From the NCBI RefSeq assembly GCF_015163665.1, contig NZ_JADEUG010000001.1:372001-436000 (forward strand): a stretch of DNA of 64,000 nt, given 5' to 3'. This DNA comes from Xenorhabdus sp. BG5 (GTDB lineage: Bacteria > Pseudomonadota > Gammaproteobacteria > Enterobacterales > Enterobacteriaceae). Each line of letters starts with the position of its first letter. Within the stretch, counting starts at the first letter, position 1. The notes beneath the pieces are model-generated. The model saw nothing but the letters and a program-made list of their open reading frames with translations. It ran no database searches and was not told the DNA's origin. This document shows positions 50,237 through 60,007 of this stretch, in pieces. Both the position numbers and the translations under genes were made by a program.

Positions 50237-51118
50237 TTATTCTTCAACTTCTTGTTGTACAGGGGATTTAACCCGACGAACATGTTCTTCCAGTTCTGTG
50301 AATGAAGGACGATCTGTGAGGAATAACGTTTTACGACCGAATTCAACTGCAATTTGCGGTGCATAACCATGCAAACTGGAAAGCAGTGTCACTTTGATGC
50401 ATTGCATCATTTTGACCTGCTCACTGCTGCGTTGACGAAGGAGTGTTGCCAGAGGGGAAACGAAACCATAAGACAATAAGATCCCAAGGAATGTTCCCAC
50501 CATCGCATGTGCGATCAACACGCCCAATTCTCCTGCCGGACGATCCGCAGATCCCAATGCATGAACGACGCCCATAACAGCCGCAACAATCCCGAATGCA
50601 GGCAGTGAATCCCCTACCATCGCCAAACTCGTCGCGGGTACTTCACTTTCTTGTTCGTAAGTCTCAATTTCTTCATCCATCAAGGCTTCAATTTCATGAG
50701 GATTCATGTTACCGCTGATGATCAGGCGCATATAATCAGTAATAAAATCCATCAAATACTGATCTTTTAACAAACGAGGATACTGGGTGAAAATGTCGCT
50801 TTGGTGTGGATTTTCAATATCTCGCTCCAAAGCCAGCAGCCCATGCTGACGAGATTTGGACAACAGGCGAAACTGCAACGCCATAAGATCCATATACATC
50901 GCCTTGTTGTATTTTGATCTGCGTAATACTTTTGGTAAAACACGCAGTGTTGCCTTTATCGCCTTGCCATTATTGCCCACGATAAAAGCGCCAATTCCCG
51001 CCCCTGCAATAATCAAAAATTCCGCTGGCTGATAAAGTGCGCCCATGTGACCACCGACAAGTAGGTAGCCACCAATTACCGCACCAAAAACCACGATATA
51101 TCCTAAAAGTACTAACAC
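50237..51118 (-). CDS. motA: Flagellar motor stator protein MotA
   Basis: MotA forms the proton channel with MotB. The protein has 293 residues (295 in E. coli) with four membrane helices and conserved [33 protein letters not shown] (loop acting on FliG) and [21 protein letters not shown]. The start is GTG with AAAGGA upstream, giving the usual MLVLLGY. No clear sigma-28 promoter was found by eye between flhC and motA. Confidence 0.98.
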   Translation of the reverse strand: MLVLLGYIVVFGAVIGGYLLVGGHMGALYQPAEFLIIAGAGIGAFIVGNNGKAIKATLRVLPKVLRRSKYNKAMYMDLMALQFRLLSKSRQHGLLALERDIENPHQSDIFTQYPRLLKDQYLMDFITDYMRLIISGNMNPHEIEALMDEEIETYEQESEVPATSLAMVGDSLPAFGIVAAVMGVVHALGSADRPAGELGVLIAHAMVGTFLGILLSYGFVSPLATLLRQRSSEQVKMMQCIKVTLLSSLHGYAPQIAVEFGRKTLFLTDRPSFTELEEHVRRVKSPVQQEVEE

Positions 51119-51195
51119 GCGATATCCTTTAGCTAAGTTGGTGAGCAGATGGGATCTGAACAGAGAGAATCGATAAATGAAGAAGAGTGTGACAA

Positions 51196-51230
51196 CAGGT
51201 TACAGAGTTTATAATCAAACCTGTAACCTG
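51196..51230 (-). terminator. Hairpin between flhC and motA, probable flhDC terminator
   Basis: A perfect 10-bp inverted repeat (51196-51205 with 51221-51230, 15-nt loop) follows the flhC stop by 22 bp on the minus strand, with a moderately T-rich tail (TTGTCACACTCTTCTTC). It separates flhDC from the motA unit. Confidence 0.6.
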
Positions 51231-51252
51231 AATTTTACTTTCCCATTTAAAT

Positions 51253-51834
51253 TCACACAGCTTGCTGAGCAAATCCATCCAGCAGTTGTGAATTAGTATC
51301 GGCAGGTTGAGAGGAAAGTTTACGTTTTTTTACTGCCCGTGAAGGGGGCTGACAAAGACTACAAACAAAGCTATTTACCGGTTGGTGAGCGTGTGTGATA
51401 AAAGTTCCACCACAGCAGCGACATTGTGTTGGCTGTAACATCCCACTGTCAACAAAACGAACCAATGTCCAAGCTCTGGTTAATGCCAGAACAGGCCCTT
51501 CTTCACTCGCCGGAGGACATTGCTCAAGATATAAACGATAAGCTTTGACAACAGCCTCTACGCCTTCACAATGTCCACTTTTCAACAGAAAACGGTAAGC
51601 ATTGTAGAACATTGACGAATGAATATTCTGTTCCCAAGTCATAAACCAATCCGTCGAAAAGGGGAGCATCCCTTTAGGCGGAGGGCTTCCCCGCAACTCT
51701 TTATACAACCGGATCAACCGGCCTCTACTTAGTTGTGTTTCACTTTCAAGCATCTGCAATCGCGCGCCTAAAGTGATGAGTTCCATTGCCAGCTGAATAT
51801 CTTTCGCTTCCTGAACAATACTTTTTTCAACCAT
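51253..51834 (-). CDS. flhC: Flagellar master regulator subunit FlhC
   Basis: FlhC pairs with FlhD (D4C2) to activate class 2 flagellar promoters. The 193-residue protein has the zinc-site cysteines Cys138, Cys141, Cys158 and Cys161, one position shifted from the E. coli zinc cysteines, and the conserved RFVDSGMLQ block. It starts 2 bp after the flhD stop. Confidence 0.97.
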   Translation of the reverse strand: MVEKSIVQEAKDIQLAMELITLGARLQMLESETQLSRGRLIRLYKELRGSPPPKGMLPFSTDWFMTWEQNIHSSMFYNAYRFLLKSGHCEGVEAVVKAYRLYLEQCPPASEEGPVLALTRAWTLVRFVDSGMLQPTQCRCCGGTFITHAHQPVNSFVCSLCQPPSRAVKKRKLSSQPADTNSQLLDGFAQQAV

Positions 51835-51836
51835 CT

Positions 51837-52187
51837 TTACGCTCTTTTCTTGATTGAAGTGTCATCCTGGGCGGATAACTGCTGAAAAAGATGAGTAGAC
51901 AGTAAGATACCTGTATGAATTTGTTGCAGATCGTCCACCCGCGATTCTTTAGTTAACTGCTGTACAGTTTCGTTGTCTTCAAACCGAAAATGGCAAATCA
52001 GTTGGTTTGTTTCAGCTAATTTTACTAACTGAGGCAATGTCAGCTCGGCCAACGTATCAGCCATCGATTCACTAATACCTAAACGGAACATCGCAGATGC
52101 TTTCTCATGGTTAATTAGCCGTTGTGCCAAAAGCAAATACGATAAATTTATGTCATAAATATGTTTGAGCAATTCAGCCGTACTCAT
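51837..52187 (-). CDS. flhD: Flagellar master regulator subunit FlhD
   Basis: FlhD is the second subunit of the flagellar master activator. The 116-residue product from ATG 52187 is the same length as E. coli FlhD, with [33 protein letters not shown] and [17 protein letters not shown] conserved. The frame extends 12 codons upstream, but those residues have no counterpart in homologues. Confidence 0.97.
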   Translation of the reverse strand: MSTAELLKHIYDINLSYLLLAQRLINHEKASAMFRLGISESMADTLAELTLPQLVKLAETNQLICHFRFEDNETVQQLTKESRVDDLQQIHTGILLSTHLFQQLSAQDDTSIKKRA

Positions 52188-53749
52188 TTCTATATATCCC
52201 GTCCGATTACATGAAAAAATCAAATTAAGTGATCAAAGAATCACTCACGACAAAATTACCAGTAGCATGAGATTCAATAATCTCCGACATAACTGAAATA
52301 TACATCTTTAGCCAGAGCAGTAACTGTCCTTTGTATTACTCTTGGGATCGCCCAATTTCTAAAATATTTCGGTAATGGGTTGTAAAAGTATTATTGCGTC
52401 ATCTGGGTAATGCACTTGCCACAATTGATTAAGAATATTCTTAATGCTAATTAACTTTACTCCTGAATCATCAACTTATACAACGGAGAACATATGTCAT
52501 TTTAAATACTATGTGATCCTGATCACAAAACTGGTGCTTTTTATTATGATTCTAGCTCATTAACTATTCAAGCAAAAAAAAACGAGAAATAGTCTACAAT
52601 TAATAAGTTAAATTATTTAAATAAAAATATTAGGCAGCGTTTTTGGTTTTATACGATCTATTAAACTTATAAATCCAAAATAACGATAAAAAATCTTTCC
52701 TTTAGTTAAATTATCAATATTCTAATAAAATTTGCTTCTTGATAATGTAGGTAGGCACTCATCTTCCACTATAACTTGATTTAGATCATAGTCATGCCAA
52801 ATTTATTAATTAAATGTGAATACTAGTTATTGAAAAGCTATCAGTATGATCATTTTTAGTTTATGATCGCAGTATTTTCAAGCAGAAGAAAAAATGCACA
52901 CCCACCCACTTGGAGCACAAACATCACACAGATCACAAAAATAAGATAAAATACAGTATGATATTGAAATAAAAAAACATCTGTATCTTCACCCCCTATA
53001 AACTCAACTAGCAAGGCTTTGCTAATTAAACAAAATTCAATCCCCTCTGCAATCTATCAAGGATATTTTTTACCATCATAATCAATAAATTTTTCTAAAC
53101 CTAATAACTATATACACTGCTTGCTCGTGACATAAATTTAACCAAGAGTTCCTTGCTGATTATTTCCCCTCTTTAGCTAGCTCATACGCACAACAAATAA
53201 GAAAAATTAATCAATAATTTTCACACCCACAGCGCAAATGATAAGAATAGCAAATGTTTTATACAGCTTTTCCGCGCGGGAAAACCAACAGTTAAATTCT
53301 CAAACAAGGTAACTTATTGACCAAAAATTAATTTGCTTAAATAACAAAAAATATAAATATAAAATAATTCCCAAATGCAAATTTGGCAACAGCATATTAT
53401 CACATAAAACCTAATTAAAAGAAGAATAAAGAATTAGAATAAAAATAAATGAAACCATATGTAAAAACAGATATAAAAAAGTAATTCATCCCATTTAACT
53501 TTGGAAATAAATAGTAATAGATAGATTAATTTGACGTTTCAAATAAAAAAAATAACAGGTAAATGTAACGCTATTGTTTCCTTAAATTCATTTGTATTGT
53601 GATAGACAATTCGTTTTTAAAGAATAACATCAATACCTATTCTAAATATCTGCAAAAAGTTCGTCATGATGAGAGTCATAATGTCATATATTCCGTATGA
53701 ATTACTCCCTTAACCCACACAGAATAAGATATTATTTAATGAGAATTAT
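52188..53749. other. Long AT-rich gene-free region upstream of flhDC
   Basis: These 1562 bases contain no credible gene on either strand and are strongly AT-rich, with runs of A and T suited to H-NS binding. They lie between the flhD start and the end of the Mg2+ ATPase gene, both transcribed leftward, so the region serves as the flhDC promoter and 5' leader and perhaps the mgt operon end. It contains the CRP palindrome listed separately. A short ORF at 52894 (16 codons) is not supported. Confidence 0.7.
52512..52527. promoter_or_regulatory. Perfect CRP-binding palindrome upstream of flhDC
   Basis: TGTGATCCTGATCACA matches the TGTGA-N6-TCACA CRP consensus at every fixed position and is itself a near-perfect palindrome. 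It lies 325 bp upstream of the flhD start. In E. coli flhDC is activated by cAMP-CRP, so the role is plausible here, with a longer leader. Confidence 0.85.
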
Positions 53750-56449
53750 TTACAACCATCCATCAAATCGATGAATGTAAAACCGCTTCATCATTTGAGC
53801 AATGATACAATAGCTTATTAATGTCCCAATTAACCATGGAAAATATTCCCACGGTAGTGGTTGTAACCCAATTAGGGTACCAAAGGCGGAGAATGGAATG
53901 TAAACACCAAGTACCATTATTATTAGTGTCGTTAATAAAACAGGGAGTGCTGCCGTACTTTGCACAAAAGGAATTTTTTGTGTACGCAACATATGTACAA
54001 CCAAGGTCTGTGATAGCAATCCTTCCACAAACCACCCCGATTGAAATAATGCTTGATGTTCTAGACTGTTAGCTGCAAATACATACCACATCACAGCGTA
54101 AGTCGTAATGTCGAAGATAGATGACGTAGGACCAATCCAGAGCATGAAGCGTCCTATATTCTTCGCATCCCATTTACGAGGTTTTTTCAGAAACTCCTTA
54201 TCCATTTTATCCCACGGCAAAGACAGTTGAGAAATATCGTACATTAGGTTTTGTACAAGCAAATGAATGGCTAACATCGGTAAAAATGGAATAAATGCAC
54301 TGGCAACCAATACAGAAAATACATTTCCAAAATTTGAACTCGCCGTCATATTTAAATACTTGATGATATTCCCAAACGTTTCCCTTCCCTTAATTACCCC
54401 CTCTTCTAAAACCATCAAATTCTTCTCAAGCAGGATGATATCTGCTGATTCTTTTGCGATATCCGTCCCTGTATCAACTGAAATTCCAACATCGGCATCC
54501 CGTAATGCTGGCGCATCATTTATTCCATCACCAAGAAAACCAACAGTATGTCCATTATTTTGCAATGATTTTAAAATGCGTGATTTTTGCAAAGGGGTTA
54601 ACTTACAAAAGACTGACCTTAACTCCACTTCTTTTGAAAGGTTTTCATCACTCATTAGTTCAATATCAGGGCCAATAAGAATATTTCCAGAATCTAAATC
54701 CACATCCCGGCAAATTTTAGCCGTAACAACAGGATTATCTCCGGTAAGCACCTTAACCGAAACACCATTTTCCCTTAATGCCGCAATTGCCATTGCAGCA
54801 CTTTCTTTTGGTGGATCTAAAAATGTTAATAAACCTTGTAGCACCATCTCCTTTTCATCTGCAACAGAAAGTGGGTGTTTCACTTCATCGTGACTTAACT
54901 CCCGAGTCGCTAAGATTAACACTCTGAAACCTTGTTCGTTATAACGGCTAACTAATTCCATTACATTGTTGCGGCTTTCTTCAGTTAGAGAAATAATTTT
55001 CTCTTTTATCCTGATATAGGAGCAAACTGATAGCATTTCCTCTGCGGCCCCTTTGCAAACTAATTGATAGTTATTAGACAAATTCTGTATAGAAATTGAC
55101 AATCTGCGCCTAACAAAATCAAAAGGTAACTCATCAATTTTTCTGTAGCTGCGGAGGAAATCAAGATCTGAATTACTGCATCCATACCTAACAATGGCTT
55201 GATCCATTACGTTTTTGGTACCACTTTGATGAAAACTGTTTAACCAAGCCCAGTGGAGTACAGAAGCATCTTCCTTGCCTTCTGTATCTAAATAGTGCTG
55301 GAGAATAATTTTATCTTGCGTCAGCGTTCCTGTCTTGTCCGTACATAATATGTCCATTGCACCAAAGTTCTGGATTGCATTGAGTCGTTTGACAATGACC
55401 TTTTTCTTTGACATAGCAATAGCCCCTTTTGCCAAATTGGAACTGACAATCATGGGCAACATTTCAGGTGTTAAACCAACAGCAACCGCCAGTGCAAACA
55501 ACGCCGCATCAAGCCAATCTCCTTTTGTTAAGCCATTGATTAACAATACAATTGGTATCATGACCAACATAAAACGGATCAATAGCCAGCTAACACTATT
55601 AACACCGCGATCAAATGCGGTTTGTGCTCGAGTTCCTACGATAGATTTTGCCAGTGAACCAAAGTAAGTTTGCTTGCCTGTCGCTACAACCACCGCAGTC
55701 GCAGTACCACTGGTCACATTGGTTCCCATTAAGCAGACATTAGAAAATTCAAGTAACTCTGTTTCAGATACATTATCAGAACGAGCTGTCTTGGCACTCA
55801 CATGAGACATAGTGTCATATTTTTCGACAGGGATCGCTTCCCCTGTCAAAATTGCCTGGCTGATAAATAAATCTCTGGATTCGGTTAAGTACAAATCTGC
55901 TGGGATCATGTCTCCGGCAGATAAATAAACAATATCTCCTGGAACCAGGTGCTTGATTGGAATTTCTTTTTTCTGTGATTTAGTATTATCAGAAGGGCGT
56001 CTCAAAACGGTTGCTGTTGTATTCACCATTGATTTCAAGGCTTCCGACGCTTTATTTGTTCGATATTCTTGCCAGAACCGAAGTAATCCGCTTAATGTAA
56101 CCATTATTAGAATAATAATGACACCTGTAAGCGCTGTTTCTTCTCCGTTAAGTGATGGCAACAAATATTCAGTACAAAAACTGATAGCAGCTAATAATAG
56201 CAATACATAGATAAACGGATTGTGGAAAGCGGTAATAAGTTGCATCAAGGCATGAGGTGTCTTTTCATGTGCAACTTCATTAATACCATACTGGCCTAAA
56301 CGTTCTATGGCATCATCATCAGTTAAACCCAATGTACTACCGTTGAGATCAGTAAGAATATGTTCAAGGTTTTGATTAGCTCGTTTCGCGACGATAAATT
56401 CTTTTTCCTTGAAAAAATTGGCTGGTTTATTGGTGTATTTCTCAGTCAT
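53750..56449 (-). CDS. mgtB: Magnesium-transporting P-type ATPase (MgtA/MgtB family)
   Basis: This 899-residue P3B-type ATPase imports Mg2+. Visible are the phosphorylation motif CTDKTGTLT (Asp371), GEAIPVEKYD, the hinge GDGINDAPALRDADVG, and about ten membrane helices with VGLTPEMLPMIV in the ion-path helix. mgtB is preferred to mgtA because mgtC lies directly upstream, as in the Salmonella mgtCB operon. ATG 56449 is chosen (GAGAAA upstream); the frame reaches 56476. A tiny D/P-rich ORF precedes it by 104 bp, and low Mg2+ control by that leader is likely. Confidence 0.93.
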   Translation of the reverse strand: MTEKYTNKPANFFKEKEFIVAKRANQNLEHILTDLNGSTLGLTDDDAIERLGQYGINEVAHEKTPHALMQLITAFHNPFIYVLLLLAAISFCTEYLLPSLNGEETALTGVIIILIMVTLSGLLRFWQEYRTNKASEALKSMVNTTATVLRRPSDNTKSQKKEIPIKHLVPGDIVYLSAGDMIPADLYLTESRDLFISQAILTGEAIPVEKYDTMSHVSAKTARSDNVSETELLEFSNVCLMGTNVTSGTATAVVVATGKQTYFGSLAKSIVGTRAQTAFDRGVNSVSWLLIRFMLVMIPIVLLINGLTKGDWLDAALFALAVAVGLTPEMLPMIVSSNLAKGAIAMSKKKVIVKRLNAIQNFGAMDILCTDKTGTLTQDKIILQHYLDTEGKEDASVLHWAWLNSFHQSGTKNVMDQAIVRYGCSNSDLDFLRSYRKIDELPFDFVRRRLSISIQNLSNNYQLVCKGAAEEMLSVCSYIRIKEKIISLTEESRNNVMELVSRYNEQGFRVLILATRELSHDEVKHPLSVADEKEMVLQGLLTFLDPPKESAAMAIAALRENGVSVKVLTGDNPVVTAKICRDVDLDSGNILIGPDIELMSDENLSKEVELRSVFCKLTPLQKSRILKSLQNNGHTVGFLGDGINDAPALRDADVGISVDTGTDIAKESADIILLEKNLMVLEEGVIKGRETFGNIIKYLNMTASSNFGNVFSVLVASAFIPFLPMLAIHLLVQNLMYDISQLSLPWDKMDKEFLKKPRKWDAKNIGRFMLWIGPTSSIFDITTYAVMWYVFAANSLEHQALFQSGWFVEGLLSQTLVVHMLRTQKIPFVQSTAALPVLLTTLIIMVLGVYIPFSAFGTLIGLQPLPWEYFPWLIGTLISYCIIAQMMKRFYIHRFDGWL

Positions 56450-56553
56450 AACGCTTTCTCTATATTCAATTTGCAATAGCTATCACCCCTTTTCGCAAGG
56501 GATCATTTCCATATAAAGCTTTTATGCGTTGCCTATCTGAGAAACAAAATTAC

Positions 56554-56604
56554 TTACTCCATAGGCAACATCTCATTTAGTGTAGGGGGAGGGATATCGT
56601 CCAT
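56554..56604 (-). CDS. Sixteen-codon D/P-rich leader peptide upstream of the Mg2+ ATPase gene
   Basis: ATG 56604 has a textbook ribosome site (AAGGAG, 5 nt spacing) and encodes MDDIPPPTLNEMLPME before TAA 56554. It lies between mgtC and the ATPase gene on the same strand. Acidic residues followed by prolines at the extreme N-terminus recall MgtL of E. coli and Salmonella (MEPDPTPLP...), where ribosomes destabilize or stall on such codons in low Mg2+ or low proline and so raise expression of the transporter. The similarity is one of composition and position, not homology. A small hairpin (CCCTT/AAGGG) follows in the 104-bp gap. The regulatory function is inferred. Confidence 0.6.
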   Translation of the reverse strand: MDDIPPPTLNEMLPME

Positions 56605-56654
56605 ATTGACTCCTTATTGATATAAGATTATGGAATTAAAAATAAAAAAATATT

Positions 56655-57353
56655 CTAAGCGGGTAGTTCAGCCGCAATTTTCCAATTAACTGAAGTCACG
56701 CTTTTCTCCAAACTTACTCGACAAACAATCGATTCGATTTCTTTTTGCTCCGCAGGTGTTGCTAATATTTCGGCACAAACCTCAAGCCTGTCAGGCTGAA
56801 TGGCATCCGCACTGCTCAATGACTGCAATCTGACACCTAAGCCATTGAGTGCTTGTAAAATCAAAGTCCTTACCAAGATTTCATCATTTATGGCGCAAAT
56901 AATATGGATCTTATAACGCTGTTCTAAATCTAAAGCTTGCTGGTGAGGTTGAGTATTAATTCGTTGTGCGATCTCCCGCAATAAAATGTTCGCACAGAGA
57001 ATAATCGCTGTAGCAATTCCTGCTGCCCAATATTGCCCCATACCACATAACTCCCCTATTCCCGCTGAACACCATAATGTCGCTGCTGTATTTAAACCAC
57101 GAATGCTCATTCCCTGACGCATAATCACACCAGCACCAAGAAAACCAACTCCAGAGATAATTTGTGCAGCAATACGATCAGGATTTCCCTCAGAAGCACT
57201 CATTGCAGTAATCATGAAAAGTGCAGCACCTGTTGATACCAAAGCGTTGGTTCTTAATCCCGCCATACGTTGACGCCATTGGCGTTCGGCCCCAATCAAA
57301 GCCCCAAAACACAGCGCAGATAGTAAGTGCATTGCAATAGATGTTAACAACAT
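56655..57353 (-). CDS. mgtC: MgtC family virulence / Mg2+ stress membrane protein
   Basis: MgtC is an inner-membrane protein needed for survival in low Mg2+ and inside host cells; it affects the F1Fo ATP synthase in Salmonella. The protein has 232 residues with five N-terminal membrane helices, the signature ALIGAERQWRQRMAGLRTNALV, SGVGFLGAGVIMRQG and GLNTAATLWCSAGIG, then a soluble C-terminal ACT-like domain. ATG 57353 has GGAG 6 nt upstream and aligns with the Salmonella start; ATG 57365 and a start at 57401 are alternatives. Together with the downstream ATPase it resembles the mgtCB operon. Confidence 0.93.
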   Translation of the reverse strand: MLLTSIAMHLLSALCFGALIGAERQWRQRMAGLRTNALVSTGAALFMITAMSASEGNPDRIAAQIISGVGFLGAGVIMRQGMSIRGLNTAATLWCSAGIGELCGMGQYWAAGIATAIILCANILLREIAQRINTQPHQQALDLEQRYKIHIICAINDEILVRTLILQALNGLGVRLQSLSSADAIQPDRLEVCAEILATPAEQKEIESIVCRVSLEKSVTSVNWKIAAELPA

Positions 57354-57534
57354 GGCATTCTCCATAACATCAAATGGATAAAGATACTCTAAGTCCCTCA
57401 AGTTGTTGATTCTGAACTTGATTGATTAGTACCTGTTAGGTGCAGAAAATCATGTACATAGAGGCTGGCTCATTTAATTTTATTTGCTGAGCTTTTTATT
57501 GGTTGGGTTTTTTAATTCGTTATAAAACTAATAC

Positions 57535-57566
57535 CCAAAAAATAGCCTGAAGAGATCATCTCTTCA
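57535..57566 (-). promoter_or_regulatory. Hairpin with T6 tract in the mgtC leader (possible attenuator)
   Basis: TGAAGAGATCATCTCTTCA (57548-57566) folds into an 8-bp hairpin. On the minus strand it is followed, after 5 nt, by TTTTTT. It lies about 190 bp upstream of the mgtC start and may be an attenuator in the mgtC leader, or a weak terminator of upstream transcription. Confidence 0.4.
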
Positions 57567-58087
57567 TCGTACAATATTCTGACAACGAGTCTTTAATCGA
57601 TTATTCGTATGTTCCCGGAGGGAATAAGGAGTGAATATATGACCACATCATGTATACCCCGATATACCTTTAGTTGATACCTGACTAAGAATTCCAACTC
57701 AGTAGTTCCTTAATATCAGATAACTTTTCTTCAGGTGGGTACAACTCATGAAGTTAAAGTAGCACCGCCCACCATTCAGGTAAGCAGCAAATCGAAGGGA
57801 TATGAACAGCTTACCAGATTATTTTTTTATTTAACCAAAAACTTCGACTGTCCAATTAATCGTTCTCCAATAGAATTTGCGGGGGAGTATAAACAGTTAA
57901 AATTAACAAGTAAAGGCCTTAAACAAGCAGATTGTTCTACAAAACAGAAATGACTTTCCGTTTTCTTCACTAACTTTCTCTATGTTATTTTTTATCAACC
58001 CAATAAATAACCTGCGGAAATTTTAGAATCGAACATCTAAAATGAGACTGGTGAAATAAATTTTATGATGCAGAAAACACGGTGCAG
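57567..58087. other. Region between the mgtC leader and the csp terminator, no certain gene
   Basis: These 521 bases hold no recognised gene. A 12-codon plus-strand ORF, MTTSCIPRYTFS (57639-57677), has a strong ribosome site (AAGGAG) and could be a small peptide. A 72-codon GTG frame at 57735-57953 (plus) has no family and no good start and is not called. The minus-strand promoter of mgtC should lie here; a clear PhoP box was not seen. Confidence 0.4.
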
Positions 58088-58128
58088 GAAAACAAAAAGC
58101 CCGCCGCGGCATTTCCGCTGGCGAGCTT
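58088..58128 (-). terminator. Strong terminator of the csp gene
   Basis: On the minus strand a GC-rich stem (about 12 bp, with AGCTCGCC pairing GGCGGGCT across 58098-58128) is followed by TTTTTGTTTT. It lies 21 bp after the csp stop. Confidence 0.88.
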
Positions 58129-58149
58129 AAATAAGGCATAAGGCAGAAG

Positions 58150-58362
58150 TTAGATAGCAGTCACGTTTGCTGCTGCTGGGCCTTTGGCACCATTTTCAAT
58201 GGTGAATTCTACGTTCTGGCCTTCTGTTAAGGTTTTGAAACCATTACCTTGAATGGCAGAGAAATGTACGAATACGTCTTTGCTACCATCAGCTGGAGTG
58301 ATGAAACCAAAGCCTTTAGATTCGTTGAACCACTTCACTTGACCTTTCATTTTGTCAGACAT
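58150..58362 (-). CDS. cspE: Cold-shock-like RNA chaperone (CspE/CspC type)
   Basis: This 70-residue single OB-fold protein has both RNA-binding motifs, KGFGFITP and DVFVHFSAI, and is almost identical to E. coli CspE/CspC. It binds single-stranded RNA and melts secondary structure. Ribosome site AGGAAAG before ATG 58362. A long AT-rich leader region lies upstream, usual for csp genes. Whether it is CspE or another paralogue cannot be settled from sequence alone. Confidence 0.88.
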   Translation of the reverse strand: MSDKMKGQVKWFNESKGFGFITPADGSKDVFVHFSAIQGNGFKTLTEGQNVEFTIENGAKGPAAANVTAI

Positions 58363-58869
58363 TTGACTTTCCTATATATCAAAAAAAACTCGCCACCTCG
58401 GGCATGTGTTGGCCAGTATCAGCTATTACTTATGGAGGCACTAAGAAGGAAACGGTCAACAAAGGCTACCAGAGGGATAGCACTTACACATAACTCATTA
58501 ACTCAATATGTCGTACATAAAGTAGGTCTGTTAATCAGGCCAAACGCATTAACGCATGACCGCACACGAATATCAACCTTTTTATGAATTATCGTTTTAA
58601 AAAAAACTCAGACGCTCAATATTAGAACAGAATAACATAATAAACAGGTTTTTTTATAATTTTATTTGATTTATTCAACTTTTTCTTAGCGAGAAAAATA
58701 CAAGATATTGCTTGCCAACAATAACAATTTGCCAAATAAATTAAAGCAATTGCTATACAGATATAGGTTCAGGACATGCTAACCTTGAAAATGCCATAAC
58801 TTTCAATTCGATCACGATTTTTACAGCATTTTTTACGACACAATTTCTACAAATGAGTGGATTAGTATT
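58363..58869. other. Divergent intergenic region upstream of csp and ylaC
   Basis: These 507 bases carry the csp leader and the ylaC promoter. A GC-rich patch with eight T on the minus strand (58384-58420) just upstream of the csp ribosome site could form a weak attenuator-like structure (4-5 bp stem only). A 112-codon plus-strand frame at 58249 overlaps csp and is not credible. Confidence 0.4.
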
Positions 58870-59379
58870 ATGAAAATCATAAAACAGATATTGATTCAGG
58901 ATCTTGAGCGGATCAATCTTAAAGAGCATCGTGATGGTAAAATACATTTCAACAGCATTTTTATTCGCCATCATCCCTACTTGTGTCTGGCGATGATTAT
59001 TGCCTATGCTTTTCTTGCTATGCTCATGTGGTACGCACCCTATTTTGGCACTTGGTCTCTTTTTGCATTTACTCTGGCCTTTATTGCTATGGCATGCATT
59101 CTGCTATTTGATATCAAGCCAGTCTATCATTTTGAAGATATTGACGTACTTGATTTACGGGTATGCTATAACGGTGAATGGTTTGTCAACGAGCAAGTTT
59201 CTAAGAAAGCGATCAATAGGATACTTACTCATCCCCAAGTACCAAATATAATCAAAGATGACATCAAGCATATCATTCAGAAGAAACAGGGGGTTTGTTT
59301 TTATGATGTGTTTATGCTCGCTTGTTCGGAACAATCACCCTATGCCCAATCTATTAACATGGTTAATAAAAGTGCATAA
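58870..59379 (+). CDS. ylaC: Inner-membrane protein YlaC
   Basis: The 169-residue protein matches the uncharacterised enterobacterial membrane protein YlaC (156 residues in E. coli): SIFIRHHPYLCLAMI resembles the E. coli FIRKHPGLFIGM stretch, and the signature YHFEDIDVLDLRVCYNGEW is strongly conserved. Two membrane helices (about 38-58 and 63-85) separate a short cytoplasmic N-terminus from a C-terminal domain. Function is not known. Confidence 0.88.
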   Translation: MKIIKQILIQDLERINLKEHRDGKIHFNSIFIRHHPYLCLAMIIAYAFLAMLMWYAPYFGTWSLFAFTLAFIAMACILLFDIKPVYHFEDIDVLDLRVCYNGEWFVNEQVSKKAINRILTHPQVPNIIKDDIKHIIQKKQGVCFYDVFMLACSEQSPYAQSINMVNKSA

Positions 59380-59463
59380 ATCTAATAGATTCAATAGAAT
59401 AGTACAATGATAAACCAAGAAGCTCATATGGTGAGCAAACAGTAAGAAAAAAGCATTTTTGCG

Positions 59464-59492
59464 TTGACACTATTCCAGTTCATCGCTAATAT
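59464..59492 (+). promoter_or_regulatory. Promoter of tRNA-Asn copy 1
   Basis: TTGACA, 17-nt spacer, TAATAT, followed by a GC-rich discriminator (TCGCCCC), typical of stable RNA promoters. It lies 27 bp before the tRNA. Confidence 0.8.
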
Positions 59493-59519
59493 TCGCCCCG
59501 TTCTCAGGAACAACCCGAT

Positions 59520-59595
59520 TCCTCCATAGTTCAGTCGGTAGAACGGCGGACTGTTAATCCGTATGTCGCTGGTTCGAGTCCAGCTGGAGGAGCCA
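59520..59595 (+). tRNA. asnT: tRNA-Asn (GUU), copy 1
   Basis: The 76-nt gene folds as a standard cloverleaf with acceptor TCCTCCA/TGGAGGA, D-loop AGTTCAGTCGGTAGA, anticodon arm GGACTGTTAATCC (anticodon GTT), T-arm GCTGGTTCGAGTCCAGC and encoded CCA. It is nearly identical to E. coli tRNA-Asn. All four copies in this region have the same sequence. Confidence 0.98.
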
Positions 59596-59667
59596 AATTC
59601 AAACATCTCGCTAAGTAAGTTAGCGTGATGTTAAGGTTGAGAAAAGTAACTTAGCCTAAGCCTTTTC

Positions 59668-59700
59668 AAGCGGCTTCCCAATCGGGAAGCCGCTTTTTTT
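59668..59700 (+). terminator. Terminator after tRNA-Asn copy 1
   Basis: A 12-bp GC-rich perfect stem (59668-59679 with 59684-59695, loop AATC) is followed by a run of T to 59700. Confidence 0.9.
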
Positions 59701-60007
59701 CATCCTGATTTTTTATTTCCCATGATTAAGATCAACGTGTTCTGCACTTGTTGCCAGCATCTATTAAAAACCAATCCTGCACATACCTACTTTGTAAGAT
59801 CTTGTATTTTCTACTTAGAATTCAATAAAAATAGCGATAAAAGCAACAAATATAAAATAAGCTGAGTTTTTCCAAGATAAACAAAAGACAATAAAGATGA
59901 TAAAACCAATAAAAACTCAAATTATTAGATACTTTTTAAGCAAAAAATAGCAAAAAAACCATTCCGGCGAAAAAAAAATCAATTAGTTTTGTTTTTAATT
60001 TTTTTAC

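Noticed and set aside
52894-52944. 16-codon ORF in the flhDC upstream region
   Set aside because: Ribosome site is weak and there is no sign of conservation or function.
57735-57953. Plus-strand 72-codon GTG ORF between mgtC and csp
   Set aside because: Protein-like composition in part, but no supported start and no family; could be a remnant but evidence is too thin.
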